From positions 1 through 33,882 of the forward strand of contig CAMBMS010000026.1 of assembly GCA_945868845.1 (NCBI GenBank): DNA of 33,882 bases, given 5' to 3'. A model generated the notes under the pieces. It was not told the origin of the DNA and ran no database searches. It saw only the letters and a list, made by a program, of their open reading frames with translations. The translations under genes and the position numbers were made by a program. Source of the DNA: Asaia bogorensis. GTDB taxonomy: Bacteria > Pseudomonadota > Alphaproteobacteria > Acetobacterales > Acetobacteraceae. This document shows positions 15,875 through 24,312 of this stretch, piece by piece; position 1 is the first letter of the stretch, and every line of letters begins with the position of its first letter.

Positions 15875-17095
15875 TCAGATCACGTTGGCAGCTTTGAGGG
15901 CGGCAACATCACCGGCCGATTTTCCGAGCCAACTTTCTAGCACATCGACGTTATTGGCACCCAGTAGCGGCGCGGGTTTAACTTCCGGCGGCTTACCACC
16001 GAAGCGCACAGGCCAGGCGGGCATGGTGTATGCGCCGATTACCGGATGCTGCATCGTCTGCATCGTGCCATTGGCGACGAAGCTAGGATCGTTGAGCAAT
16101 TCTCCGGTATCGTTTACCGCCCCGGCGGGAATGCCGGCGGCACCGATCACGCGCATCGCCGCTAACTTATCCTGCTTCCGCGTCCAGTTGGAAACCAGTT
16201 CGTCGACGTCCGACGCATGCGCGGCGCGACCTTCGATGGTGTCGTAGCGCTTGTCGCCGATCAAATCCTCACGGCCAATAACTTTCAGTAGCCGGGTCCA
16301 ATGTTCCGGATTGGCCCGCGACGTGTATATGTAGACGTAATCATTCGGCCCGCCGCCCTTGCAGGGATAGACGCCGATCGGCGGATGCCCGCCACCCACA
16401 ACCTTGGTGCCCGCGCGTGGCGCTGGCTTGCCGGTGCGTGCATGAAAGGCGAAGGCACCTCGCGAGTAATGCATGATCGACGCCTGCATCGCGACTTGTA
16501 GATGCTCGCCCACGCCGGTTCGTAGCCGGCGGATATAGGCGCCGAGGATGGAGACGGCGAGCAGCATACCGGTGCCGGTGTCGCCGATGGTCGGGCCGGG
16601 CTTCATCGGTGGGCCGTCATCTGCGCCGGTGGTGCTCATCGCCCCGCCGCAGGCCTGGGCTATCATGTCAAAGGCAAGATTGTTTTCAAACTCGCTGCCT
16701 TCGGCGAAGCCCTTCACCTGGCCATAGATGATGGCCGGGTTAATACCACGCACTACATCTGGCCCCAGGCCAAGACGCTGGATCGCGCCAGGAGCAAAGT
16801 TTTCCAGGAAGACGTCGGCCTTCTTCACCATCTCCTTCACTAAGGCAAGGCCTTCGGGAGATTTTAGATTGACGGTGATGGATTTTTTATTGGCGTTGTA
16901 TTGCAGGAAGTAATAGGCGTCCGCGCCCGGCAACCCACCCGCCGTGCGACCGGGATCGCCCACTTTCGGATTCTCGACTTTCACCACTTCCGCACCGAGC
17001 CAGGCCAGGGCTTCGGTACAAGACGGGCCGGCCTCAAACTGCGTCAGGTCGAGTATACGCAGCCCAGCCAGACAGGATTCAGCGCCGGTTACCAT
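15875..17095 (-). CDS. CaiB/BaiF (class III) CoA-transferase
   Basis: 406 residues, the standard length for the family. The N-terminus LAGLRILDLTQFEAGPSCTE and GAEVVKVENPKVGDPGR form the CoA-binding Rossmann part; RKQD-like and KKSITVNLKSPEG are further family segments; the catalytic aspartate is Asp143 in AFDMIAQACGG, which forms acyl-anhydride intermediates. GAVNDTGELLNDPSFV near the C-terminus is the usual linker motif. The enzyme moves CoA between organic acids. It converges on the ligase/thiolase operon and probably serves the same pathway, for instance by recycling CoA from product to substrate. GGGGGAG precedes the ATG at 17095 at a good distance. No damage is visible. Confidence 0.9.
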   Translation of the reverse strand: MVTGAESCLAGLRILDLTQFEAGPSCTEALAWLGAEVVKVENPKVGDPGRTAGGLPGADAYYFLQYNANKKSITVNLKSPEGLALVKEMVKKADVFLENFAPGAIQRLGLGPDVVRGINPAIIYGQVKGFAEGSEFENNLAFDMIAQACGGAMSTTGADDGPPMKPGPTIGDTGTGMLLAVSILGAYIRRLRTGVGEHLQVAMQASIMHYSRGAFAFHARTGKPAPRAGTKVVGGGHPPIGVYPCKGGGPNDYVYIYTSRANPEHWTRLLKVIGREDLIGDKRYDTIEGRAAHASDVDELVSNWTRKQDKLAAMRVIGAAGIPAGAVNDTGELLNDPSFVANGTMQTMQHPVIGAYTMPAWPVRFGGKPPEVKPAPLLGANNVDVLESWLGKSAGDVAALKAANVI

Positions 17096-17249
17096 GGATC
17101 GTTACTCCCCCGTTTTTTTTGCTGGGGGAGCGTAATCCTGGATCGGGCTTGCTGTCACTAGGGGCATCTACCAAGGGGTCGCTGCGCTATTACTAGCGAT
17201 GATGGTTTCATCCACAGCTGGCAATGCGTGCCCCGAAAATCCCCGGATG

Positions 17250-17342
17250 TTATTCGCCCCGCCAGTTGGGTGCCTCCCGCGTAATCGCCACATCATGCAC
17301 ATGGCTTTCGCGCAGGCCGGACGGAAACGCACGCAACCGAAC
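17250..17342 (-). pseudogene. guaB (IMP dehydrogenase) extreme C-terminal remnant
   Basis: Minus strand, ending in TAA at 17250-17252, the last 26 residues read FPSGLRESHVHDVAITREAP then NWRGE, which is the conserved C-terminus of alphaproteobacterial IMP dehydrogenase (AGLRESHVHDVxITxEAPNY). Before that, VRLRA could match the family's FVRIT, but further upstream the frame has no IMPDH similarity. Only about 30 of roughly 490 codons remain, so this is a displaced tail and not a gene. Confidence 0.65.
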
Positions 17343-17636
17343 CGACAGCTTCCCCGGTCGGCAAGGTCTATTCTCTACTCGGACGTTCGCCCCCTTCTCC
17401 TTGACCGCACTAATGATCGCGCGAAACGATAGCGCCAGCACTGGCTCCGCGCAGGACTTCTCCGGCCGCGAATGATATGAAGATTCCATGCACGGGTGGC
17501 GCCTTGTCCTCAACCCGAAAATAAAGCATCAATTTTAATCAATGGGTTACGCTCGGACTTGCAGACACTGTTTTCGTGCAGCATTGGGTTACGATAGAAA
17601 CCTTGCGAGGCCTCCTTAGACGCTTGTTATTTGTTT
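17343..17636. other. Low-information stretch between guaB tail and PAS gene
   Basis: No gene recognised. A minus-strand frame upstream of the guaB tail runs to 17513 but has no family features. The part from 17510 to 17640 is unusually AT-rich for the window, like the neighbouring PAS gene, and suggests acquired DNA. Confidence 0.35.
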
Positions 17637-17658
17637 GGCGCAGCTAGATCGCTGCGCC
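17637..17658. terminator. Hairpin at the 3' end of the PAS gene
   Basis: GGCGCAGC-TAGATC-GCTGCGCC is an 8-bp perfect stem with a 6-nt loop that overlaps the TAG stop of the PAS gene (17644-17646). There is no clear T-run after it on the minus strand, so termination is only likely, not certain. Confidence 0.45.
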
Positions 17659-18039
17659 CTCCCTTTGAATTGCAACCCAGGCGATTATTTTCTTGCCCAC
17701 CTTGATAGGTAAAACCCGCCAAAACATAATGAACGGAGTTCCGTCTTTCTTGTAATTAATCGCCTTGCCTTCAAATCTGCCGCCAGACTTCAAAGCACTG
17801 GCGAGCCGCTCGATAACCTTTTTGTCCGTTCCGGCGCCTTGAAGTATTCGAGGAGTTTTGCCGATCACAGCGTCTGGATCATGCCCAGTCAATTTCTTGA
17901 ACGCTTTGTTCGCGTAAATGATATTTCCTCGAGAGGTGGCATCAGTGATCAAAACAGAATCAAAGCTATTCTCCCCCAACACTCTCAGCAGAGCGATGCG
18001 TTCAACTTGACCACCAAGAATTGAATCTAACGATGTCAT
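17644..18039 (-). CDS. Stand-alone LOV-like PAS domain protein without photoactive Cys
   Basis: 131 residues that form one PAS domain and little else. SVLITDATSRGNIIYANKAF and TGHDPDAVIGKTPRILQG (51-68) align with the LOV pattern TGY...GxNCRFLQG, and INYKKDGTPFIMFWRVLPI with NYRKDGTxFxNxLxIxPV; Gln125 (VAIQRE) matches the flavin-contacting Gln. The adduct-forming Cys is Pro63 and the preceding Asn is Thr62, so classical blue-light photochemistry is excluded; it might still bind flavin or another ligand. Its lower GC content and position between integrase and guaB fragments suggest transfer. AAGGAAAA lies just before the ATG at 18039. No effector domain, so it would act through a partner. Confidence 0.8.
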   Translation of the reverse strand: MTSLDSILGGQVERIALLRVLGENSFDSVLITDATSRGNIIYANKAFKKLTGHDPDAVIGKTPRILQGAGTDKKVIERLASALKSGGRFEGKAINYKKDGTPFIMFWRVLPIKVGKKIIAWVAIQREGAAI

Positions 18040-18117
18040 TATTTTTCCTTGAAGTTAATGAAAGGGCGAAGGGCGTAAGTGGCGCCCTGATAGCTACCTT
18101 GTAACGAGCAAGCTTTT

Positions 18118-18309
18118 TCAAGTCAACGAGCCCAGAGACCCGCCCAAGCCCATATACCGACGCCGACCGGCGTGCTGGTACCTGAGAGTCCACGACTTGG
18201 CGTCCGACCGAGACATCCGCAAGTACAGGCCCCGCCCATCAGGATAGAGGCCGGGCCGCGCTGCTCGTCCAACAGCCAGGTTTGAAAGCTTGCCATGTCC
18301 TCTTGCCAT
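18118..18309 (-). pseudogene. P4-type integrase N-terminal (DUF4102 arm-binding) remnant
   Basis: From the ATG at 18309 (AGGAACTGAGG upstream) the frame reads LSNLAVGRAARPGLYPDGRG, LYLRMSRSDAKSWTLRYQHA and GRRRYMGLGG, the arm-type DNA-binding domain that opens P4/CP4-type tyrosine recombinases (pattern KPGxxxDGxGLYLxVxxxGxKxWxxRYxxxGRxRxMGLG). The frame ends after about 63 residues at 18118 instead of continuing for about 340 more. The core and catalytic domains are gone. These enzymes usually insert islands at tRNA genes; I find no tRNA next to it. Confidence 0.72.
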
Positions 18310-18520
18310 CCTCAGTTCCTACTCACCACTTTACCCACCATATCGGGCTGAATTCTACAGGACTTCGGCGGACGAAGCAGGACAGATAGTGCTTGATTAA
18401 CAGAATTTCCGTGGTGGATTGAGAGGGAGCGGGACGGACCGAGACCTCACTTATACGGATGCACGGACCGCTGCCTCAGAGATGGATTTGCGCGTCCACA
18501 ATCAGCATTTTTCCCTCAAA
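18310..18520. other. Intergenic stretch without recognisable gene
   Basis: About 210 bases between the integrase remnant and the terminator of the cupin gene. I looked for a tRNA or attachment-site duplication that could go with the P4-type integrase and saw none. Confidence 0.4.
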
Positions 18521-18560
18521 AACACAACGCCGCCCGCCTGGGGGCGGACGGTATTGTGTT
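18521..18560 (-). terminator. Intrinsic terminator of the CMD/HIBADH/cupin operon
   Basis: On the minus strand AACACAATACCGTCCGCCC pairs with GGGCGGCGTTGTGTT around a small loop and is followed by TTTTGAGGGAAAAA. The stem is strong and lies 14 bases after the cupin stop codon, so it most likely ends the minus-strand operon. Confidence 0.7.
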
Positions 18561-18574
18561 AATGTCGGACGATT

Positions 18575-19006
18575 TTAACCCTTGAAGCCAGCCGGCATGT
18601 CGCAGGGCTTGGTGCCCATGGCGGCGGGGACGGAAATTTCCAGAATTTCCAGCGCGTCGGAGGCCCGGATCTCGTTATGCGGCAGGTTACCGGGGATCAT
18701 GACGGAATCGCCGGCCTCCAGCCGCACGGTGCCCTGGCCCTCGAACTGCAATTCTACCCAGCCTTTCAGCATGTAAACGAACTGGGCGTCGCAGATATGG
18801 TAATGCCAACCCGTCGGCTGGGTTAGGCCTTGGGTGCCGATGGTGACCTGGGCGCGCATGAAGCCGTTGGTGCCCTCGGTGACGCCGGTTTCACGGTATT
18901 TGAAGAAGTCGCGCCGGCCGGCGACGTAGTTCGGCGCGCTGGCGCGGGAAATGGCGACTTTTCCCTTCACGGATGGCATAGCGGCTGTGGCGGAATCATC
19001 GGGCAC
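18575..19006 (-). CDS. Single-domain cupin protein
   Basis: 143 residues, starting at a GTG (19004-19006) with AGGAAGGAG eight bases upstream. One small cupin barrel: GWHYHICDAQFVYMLKGWVE (residues 66-85) is cupin motif 1, with His68 and His70 kept but the usual Glu replaced by Gln75; LEAGDSVMIPGNLPHNEI is motif 2 with His110. The metal site thus retains three histidines. Substrate unknown; small cupins in catabolic operons can be isomerases, dioxygenases or binding proteins. It is the last gene of a minus-strand set with a dehydrogenase and a carboxymuconolactone-decarboxylase-like protein, separated from the dehydrogenase by 150 bp, and is followed at once by an intrinsic terminator. Confidence 0.8.
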   Translation of the reverse strand: MPDDSATAAMPSVKGKVAISRASAPNYVAGRRDFFKYRETGVTEGTNGFMRAQVTIGTQGLTQPTGWHYHICDAQFVYMLKGWVELQFEGQGTVRLEAGDSVMIPGNLPHNEIRASDALEILEISVPAAMGTKPCDMPAGFKG

Positions 19007-19156
19007 GGCTCGAACTCCTTCCTGGTGGATAATAGCGAGACGTTACCGCCGGCCCGGGTCCGGGACAACGGCCGCGATTTCCGGCGAGTGTCTCGGTTTG
19101 CTGTCCGGCACTCGCCCGCTCGCACCGTGGCGGCGAGCACCTGTCGGAAGCGCCGT

Positions 19157-20083
19157 TCAGCTCGCGTCCAGCACGCGCCGGATAGAAACGGGGTCGACCT
19201 TGATCTCCACCCCCGCGCGCTCTTCCTGCAACAACATGGGAGAGCGAGAATCGCGATTGTCCCAACCGCGGTTGCGCGCCTCGGTCATCTCCTCCAGCAC
19301 CAAATTGGCCAGGCGCATCGGCACGCCTAGTTCACGGCCCAGCTGGGTGGCAAGGCTGACGTCCTTGTGCGCCAGACGCAGCGCGAAGGCGGGCGGATCG
19401 AATTTTCCGGGCAGGAACTGGTCCACCAATCCGTCGAAGGTTCGCCGCCGCCCCAGCGCGCCCTGGCGGACAGCCTCCCACAGGGCCAACGGGTCAACCC
19501 CGCCCTTCACCCCCATGGTGAACACTTCCGCCAGTGCCGTCTGAATCACATAGCCGGCGCAGTTATGCGTCAGCTTGGCGACCGAGCCGGCGCCGATTTC
19601 GCCGACGTAGCGCACCTGATCGGCGAAGCGGTCAAGCACGGCGCGATTGGCTTCGAACACCGCCCGATCGCCCCCCACCCAGATGGCGAGTTTACCCGAC
19701 CCGGCCCCGGCGGGACCGCCGCTGACAGGACAATCCATGAAATGCACGCCTTTGGCCGCGAACTCGGCGTGCAGCTTGCGCACCGTGGTTGGCGAATTGG
19801 TAGTGAGGTCCATCACAGTCGTGCCGGGTTTCATACCTTCCAGAACACCGCCGGGGCCCGTGCAGACGGCGGTGACTTCCACCGGTCCCGGCAGCGACAT
19901 CAGGATGGCATCCGCCTGCGCGGCGGCGGCCGCGGGGCTGTCGGCCCAGACGGCACCGTTGTTGATCAGGTTGCCGGCGGCCTGGCGGTGCATATCATGC
20001 ACCACCAGCTCCGCGCCGGATTTTTGGACATTGTTGGCCATCCGGTTACCCATGGTACCCAGGCCGATAAAGGCAATCCGCAT
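19157..20083 (-). CDS. 3-hydroxyisobutyrate dehydrogenase-family oxidoreductase
   Basis: 308 residues, beta-hydroxyacid dehydrogenase family. GLGTMGNRMANN (residues 7-18) is the NAD(P)-binding loop, DLTTNSPTTVRKL precedes the substrate motif DCPVSGGPAGAGSG (117-130), and Lys170 in GSVAKLTHNCAGY is the catalytic lysine. It should oxidise a 3-hydroxyacid or reduce its semialdehyde in the cytoplasm; the exact acid is not evident (3-hydroxyisobutyrate, tartronate or similar). The start at 20083 is chosen because AGGGGG sits 8 bases before it; a GTG nine bases earlier lies within that Shine-Dalgarno. It follows the CMD-like gene after 12 bp and is likely co-transcribed. Confidence 0.88.
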   Translation of the reverse strand: MRIAFIGLGTMGNRMANNVQKSGAELVVHDMHRQAAGNLINNGAVWADSPAAAAAQADAILMSLPGPVEVTAVCTGPGGVLEGMKPGTTVMDLTTNSPTTVRKLHAEFAAKGVHFMDCPVSGGPAGAGSGKLAIWVGGDRAVFEANRAVLDRFADQVRYVGEIGAGSVAKLTHNCAGYVIQTALAEVFTMGVKGGVDPLALWEAVRQGALGRRRTFDGLVDQFLPGKFDPPAFALRLAHKDVSLATQLGRELGVPMRLANLVLEEMTEARNRGWDNRDSRSPMLLQEERAGVEIKVDPVSIRRVLDAS

Positions 20084-20095
20084 GGTAGGCACCCC

Positions 20096-20425
20096 CTAAA
20101 GCAAACCTTTTTCCTGCATCACGCCCATCGCCACCTTGGCGGCGGTCATCGAGGCGGGCCAGCCGGAATAGAACGCCAAATGAGTGATGACCTCGGAGAT
20201 TTCGTCCTTGGTAAGGCCATTGGCGAGACCACGTTCCAGATGACCTTTCAGCTGCTCCGGACGATAGGTGGCGATTAGCGTGGCGATGACGATCAGACTG
20301 CGGTCACGCTTGGACAGGCCGGGGCGTTCCCAGACATCGCCGAACAGCACCTGTTCGGTAAGCTCGACCATCTTAGGAACCATCGGGCGGACAGCATCGC
20401 GGGACGCGCTGGGGGCTTGGGCCAT
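20096..20425 (-). CDS. Carboxymuconolactone decarboxylase-family protein
   Basis: 109 residues, the size of gamma-carboxymuconolactone decarboxylase-like proteins. RDRSLIVIATLIATYRPEQL, then GHLERGLANGLTKDEISEVI and THLAFYSGWPAS (81-92) match the helical family; it has the Glu and His of the decarboxylase type and lacks the CxxC of the AhpD peroxidase type. It may decarboxylate or bind a lactone or keto acid derived from aromatic compounds. Start chosen at 20425 (MAQAPSASRD) because AAGGAAA precedes it; the open frame reaches 20461 without support. First gene of the operon with the dehydrogenase and cupin, which fits degradation of a small hydroxy- or keto-acid. Confidence 0.85.
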   Translation of the reverse strand: MAQAPSASRDAVRPMVPKMVELTEQVLFGDVWERPGLSKRDRSLIVIATLIATYRPEQLKGHLERGLANGLTKDEISEVITHLAFYSGWPASMTAAKVAMGVMQEKGLL

Positions 20426-20475
20426 TTTCGTTTCCTTCTTGGCTGCAAAATCGCCGAACAATACTAGGCAAACAT

Positions 20476-20696
20476 CGCCATCCGGTCCACCTGGGGCCGA
20501 GAGCTGCGACCCGGCTCTACTGCCGTGCGAGATTGAGGCAATAGGTTCGCTCGCCGACCCGCCCAGTCTAGAATTGCGCCTTCAGGGCATAGCGGTGGCG
20601 CCATCGGGCCAGCATGACCTGATCCTGGAAGTGACGGACTCCAACACCCGCGTGGTCAAGCTACCGATCTCGATCACCGTCGAGCTGGCGAAATAG
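20476..20696 (+). pseudogene. Unrecognised 3' gene fragment followed by a terminator
   Basis: The plus-strand frame ending at TAG 20694-20696 reads SLELRLQGIAVAPSGQHDLI then LEVTDSNTRVVKLPISITVE, a beta-rich composition that looks like an extracellular or immunoglobulin-like domain. It opens without a start codon of its own except deep in the antisense of the CMD-like gene, and is immediately followed by a strong terminator. It may be the preserved 3' end of a lost gene. I do not recognise the family. Confidence 0.35.
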
Positions 20697-20700
20697 AGTG

Positions 20701-20741
20701 TTTTCCGTGCCGATGGCAGCACGGAAAAATTTTATTTTTTG
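20701..20741 (+). terminator. Intrinsic terminator, plus strand
   Basis: TTTTCCGTGC-CGATGGCA-GCACGGAAAA forms a 10-bp stem, followed by ATTTTATTTTTTG. It starts four bases after the stop of the unrecognised plus-strand fragment and is oriented for plus-strand transcription; on the minus strand no T-run follows. Confidence 0.75.
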
Positions 20742-20846
20742 TTTAAACGAGCCGTTTTATCCGACTAGATCATTCCATCAGGCCGGATTTTGCTCTGCAC
20801 TCCGCCTTGAGCCCGGTCCACAGTCGACTACGCCAGATAGATGCGT

Positions 20847-23543
20847 TCAAGCAGCCCGCGCCATGCCACGCAGCACGTATTGCAAGATGCCGCCATGGCG
20901 GTAATACGCCACCTCATCCAATGTATCGACGCGGCAGAGGACAGAGATTTTGTCTGTGCCGCCGTTCGGGCGGTGGATGACGAGGGACAGATCCATGCGC
21001 GGCGTCAGGTTTTCCAGGCCGAGAATGTCTATGGTTTCCTCACCCGTCAGGTTTAGGCTCTTGCGATCCATACCGTCCTTGAAGGTCAGCGGTATCACGC
21101 CCATGCCGACCAGATTCGAGCGATGGATACGCTCGAAACTTTCAACGACAACGGCCTTCACGCCAAGCAGGTAAGTGCCCTTCGCCGCCCAGTCGCGCGA
21201 CGAACCAGTGCCGTATTCCTTGCCGCCGAAAATCACCAACGGCGTACCGGCGCGCTTGTAGCGCATCGCCGCGTCATAGATTGCAAGCTGCTCGGGCGAG
21301 CCGCTGACCTTAGTAAAGCCACCTTCAACGCCGGGCACCATTTCGTTCTTGATGCGGATGTTGGCAAACGTCCCGCGCATCATTACTTCGTGGTTGCCGC
21401 GGCGGGCGCCGTAGCTGTTGAAATCCCTCTGCTGGACCTGCCGTTCCATAAAGTAATCGCCGGCGGGGGAAGTTTTGCGGATCGATCCCGCTGGGCTGAT
21501 GTGATCTGTCGTAATGGAATCACCCAGCAGCGCGAGAATGCGCGCGCCGGTAATATCGCGTACCGGGGCGGGCTCCATCGTGATACCCTCGAAGTAAGGA
21601 GGATTTTTCACGTAAGTCGAAGCGTCCGACCAACCATAGGTAACGCTGCCCGAATCAACCTTGATGGCCTGCCATTGTGGCGGACCCTTAAACACCTCGC
21701 CGTACCGCTTTAGGAATTGCGCGCGTGATAACGCCGAAGCCACCACATCAGAGATTTCCTTATTAGTCGGCCAGATATCTCTCAGGTAAACTGGCTTTCC
21801 GTCCGTCCCGGTGCCGAGCGAAACAGTGGAAATATCCTGGTTCATCGTGCCAAGAATCGCATAGGCCACCACAAGAGGCGGCGAGGCGAGGTAATTGGCG
21901 CGGATATTGGCATGCACGCGGCCTTCAAAGTTACGGTTGCCGGACAGGACGGACACACCAACGAGGTTATTGTCCTCGATCGCGTCGGTAATGGCATCGC
22001 TCAACGGACCGGAATTTCCAATGCAGGTAGTGCAGCCATAGCCAACGGTCTGAAAGCCCAGCGCATCGAGATCCGACGTCAGGCCGGATTTATCCAGATA
22101 CTCCGTCACCACCTGCGAACCGGGCGCCAGCGAAGTCTTCACCCATGGTTTCACCGTCAATCCCTTGGCTCGCGCCTTGCGCGCCACTAGCCCGGCGGCC
22201 ACCAACACGGAGGGGTTGGATGTGTTAGTGCACGACGTGATTGCCGCCAGCACCACATCGCCATGGGTGATTTCGTAATTCGTACCCGCAACCGCGACTT
22301 TCTTGTGGGCGTCGTCGACCGGCACACCCAGGCCTTTAGTCAGTTCGGAGCGGAACGCGGAAGAAGCATCGATCAGAAGCACCCGATCCTGCGGCCGCTT
22401 CGGTCCGGCGATGGAGGGCAGCACGGTGGAGAGATCAAGCTCCAACGTGTCGGTGAACACCGGGTCCGGCGTGGACGCATCGCGCCACATGCCCTGTGCC
22501 TTGCAATACGCCTCCACCAGTGCGATGCGCGCAGTCTCGCGCCCGGACAGATATAGATAGTCGAGTGCCACCTGATCGACCGGGAAGAAACCGCATGTCG
22601 CACCATATTCGGGCGCCATGTTAGCGATGGTGGCGCGATCCGGTAGCGTCAACCCATCCAGGCCAGGGCCGAAGAATTCGACGAATTTTCCGACCACGCC
22701 CTTGCGGCGCAGCATCTGCGTCACGGTCAGCACGAGGTCAGTGGCGGTCGCGCCTTCCGGCAAATGGCCGGTGAATCGAAAACCGATCACGTCCGGGATC
22801 AGCATCGCGATGGGCTGGCCGAGCATGGCCGCCTCCGCCTCGATCCCGCCCACGCCCCAGCCGAGAATGCCCAATCCGTTCACCATCGTGGTGTGGCTGT
22901 CGGTGCCATACAGTGTGTCCGGATAGGCGATACTGGCGCCATCGGCGGCCTTTGATGTCCACACCGTCTGGCCGAGATATTCCAGGTTTACTTGATGGCA
23001 GATGCCGGTGCCGGGCGGTACGACGCGGAAATTATCGAACGCCTCCTGGCCCCAGCGCAGGAATTGATAGCGTTCGCCATTGCGCTCGAACTCGATATCG
23101 ACGTTCTTTTGCAACGCATCGCTGCGCGCCGAGACATCCACCATGACGGAATGATCGATTACCAGATCGACCGGGATCAGCGGGTTCACCTTCTGCGGAT
23201 CGCCGCCAAGGCGGAGAATGCCGTCGCGCATCGCCGCCAGGTCGACCACGCCGGGAACCCCGGTAAAATCCTGCATCAATATGCGGGCGGGACGGAATGG
23301 CACCTCGGCGGCCGAGGAAGCCTTCGCCAGCCAGCCGGCGATCGCCTTAGCGTCGTCGACCTTGTAGCTGGTGCCGTTCTCAAACCGCAGGATGTTTTCC
23401 AGTAGGACTTTCATGCTCACCGGCAGGCGGGACACGTCACCTAGCGTCTTGGCGGTTTCGGGAATGGAATAATAGTCGTAGCGCTGTCCCCCTACGGTCA
23501 GCGTGCGGCGGGTCTTGAGCGTATCCTGGCCGGTCTGGGTCAT
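20847..23543 (-). CDS. acnA: Aconitate hydratase A
   Basis: 898 residues, full length for AcnA/IRP-type aconitase. The 4Fe-4S ligands are visible in [20 protein letters not shown] and [51 protein letters not shown] and [20 protein letters not shown] carry further active-site residues of the three-domain core and the swivelling domain 4. It interconverts citrate and isocitrate in the TCA cycle (cytoplasm), and with its iron-sulfur cluster is sensitive to iron and oxidative stress. The ATG at 23543 is preceded by GAAGG. It diverges from ccmA with about 190 bp between, the arrangement seen in several alphaproteobacteria. No defects. Confidence 0.97.
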   Translation of the reverse strand: MTQTGQDTLKTRRTLTVGGQRYDYYSIPETAKTLGDVSRLPVSMKVLLENILRFENGTSYKVDDAKAIAGWLAKASSAAEVPFRPARILMQDFTGVPGVVDLAAMRDGILRLGGDPQKVNPLIPVDLVIDHSVMVDVSARSDALQKNVDIEFERNGERYQFLRWGQEAFDNFRVVPPGTGICHQVNLEYLGQTVWTSKAADGASIAYPDTLYGTDSHTTMVNGLGILGWGVGGIEAEAAMLGQPIAMLIPDVIGFRFTGHLPEGATATDLVLTVTQMLRRKGVVGKFVEFFGPGLDGLTLPDRATIANMAPEYGATCGFFPVDQVALDYLYLSGRETARIALVEAYCKAQGMWRDASTPDPVFTDTLELDLSTVLPSIAGPKRPQDRVLLIDASSAFRSELTKGLGVPVDDAHKKVAVAGTNYEITHGDVVLAAITSCTNTSNPSVLVAAGLVARKARAKGLTVKPWVKTSLAPGSQVVTEYLDKSGLTSDLDALGFQTVGYGCTTCIGNSGPLSDAITDAIEDNNLVGVSVLSGNRNFEGRVHANIRANYLASPPLVVAYAILGTMNQDISTVSLGTGTDGKPVYLRDIWPTNKEISDVVASALSRAQFLKRYGEVFKGPPQWQAIKVDSGSVTYGWSDASTYVKNPPYFEGITMEPAPVRDITGARILALLGDSITTDHISPAGSIRKTSPAGDYFMERQVQQRDFNSYGARRGNHEVMMRGTFANIRIKNEMVPGVEGGFTKVSGSPEQLAIYDAAMRYKRAGTPLVIFGGKEYGTGSSRDWAAKGTYLLGVKAVVVESFERIHRSNLVGMGVIPLTFKDGMDRKSLNLTGEETIDILGLENLTPRMDLSLVIHRPNGGTDKISVLCRVDTLDEVAYYRHGGILQYVLRGMARAA

Positions 23544-23730
23544 GTGCGTGCCTTCGTCTGCTTGGGCGTCTTCGCGGGGAAGACGTCTCTCGCTGGGTTG
23601 CGCGGCGGTGAGGGGAGATTGTAACTCGAGGACCCTGCTATCGGGTTAGGTTTTTTCGGTGCCGGGCTTTAACCACACATACCCATGCCCGTAAACCGGA
23701 TGCGGGACAGAGAAAAAGGGGGTTTGCGGC

Positions 23731-24312
23731 GTGCTGCTTGTAGAGCAATTGGCGGTGATAAGGGGGGAGCGTCTGGTGTTCGATTACGTCTCCTTCGGCG
23801 TGCCGGCCGGTGGCGCGCTGCTTCTCGTCGGCCCGAACGGGTCCGGTAAATCCACCTTGCTACGGGTGCTGGCGGGGCTGAAGCGGGCCGATGCCGGGCG
23901 CGTGCTGTGGGATGGTACGGATGTGGGGCGCGATCCGGGGACGCGTGCGCCGGGGCTCGCCTATGTTGGGCATCAGGACGCGGTGAAGCCGGGGCTGACG
24001 GTGGCGGAGAATTTTTTCCATCCGCGAAAGAACGTAATCGCCGCCCTGGCGGCCATGGGGCTGGACGCATTGGCGGATATGCCGGCGCGCATGCTATCGG
24101 CCGGGCAGCGGCGGCGCCTGGCGCTGGCCCGGCTGCTGGCGCGGCCGGCAAGACTATGGCTGCTGGATGAGCCGACCCTGGGTCTGGACGCGGCCTCGGT
24201 GGACCGGTTCGGCGCGATGGCGGCGGCGCACCGCGCGCATGGCGGCATCGTGGTGGCGGCGACACATCTGCCGCTGCCACTGGCGGATGCCGTCGAGCTT
24301 GCCCTCGTATGA
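23731..24312 (+). CDS. ccmA: Cytochrome c biogenesis heme exporter ATPase CcmA
   Basis: 193 residues from a GTG at 23731 with AAAGGGGG before it. A minimal ABC ATPase: Walker A GPNGSGKST (34-42), Q-loop at GHQDAVKPGLTVAENFFH (HQ is typical of CcmA), signature LSAGQRRRLALARLL (122-136) and Walker B LWLLDEP (142-148), with the H-loop in ATHLPLP. It drives, with CcmB and CcmC, the release of haem-loaded CcmE in system I cytochrome c maturation at the inner membrane. It is translationally coupled to ccmB by ATGA. The C-terminal end is short, at the lower limit of the family, but complete in motifs. Confidence 0.95.
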   Translation: MLLVEQLAVIRGERLVFDYVSFGVPAGGALLLVGPNGSGKSTLLRVLAGLKRADAGRVLWDGTDVGRDPGTRAPGLAYVGHQDAVKPGLTVAENFFHPRKNVIAALAAMGLDALADMPARMLSAGQRRRLALARLLARPARLWLLDEPTLGLDAASVDRFGAMAAAHRAHGGIVVAATHLPLPLADAVELALV

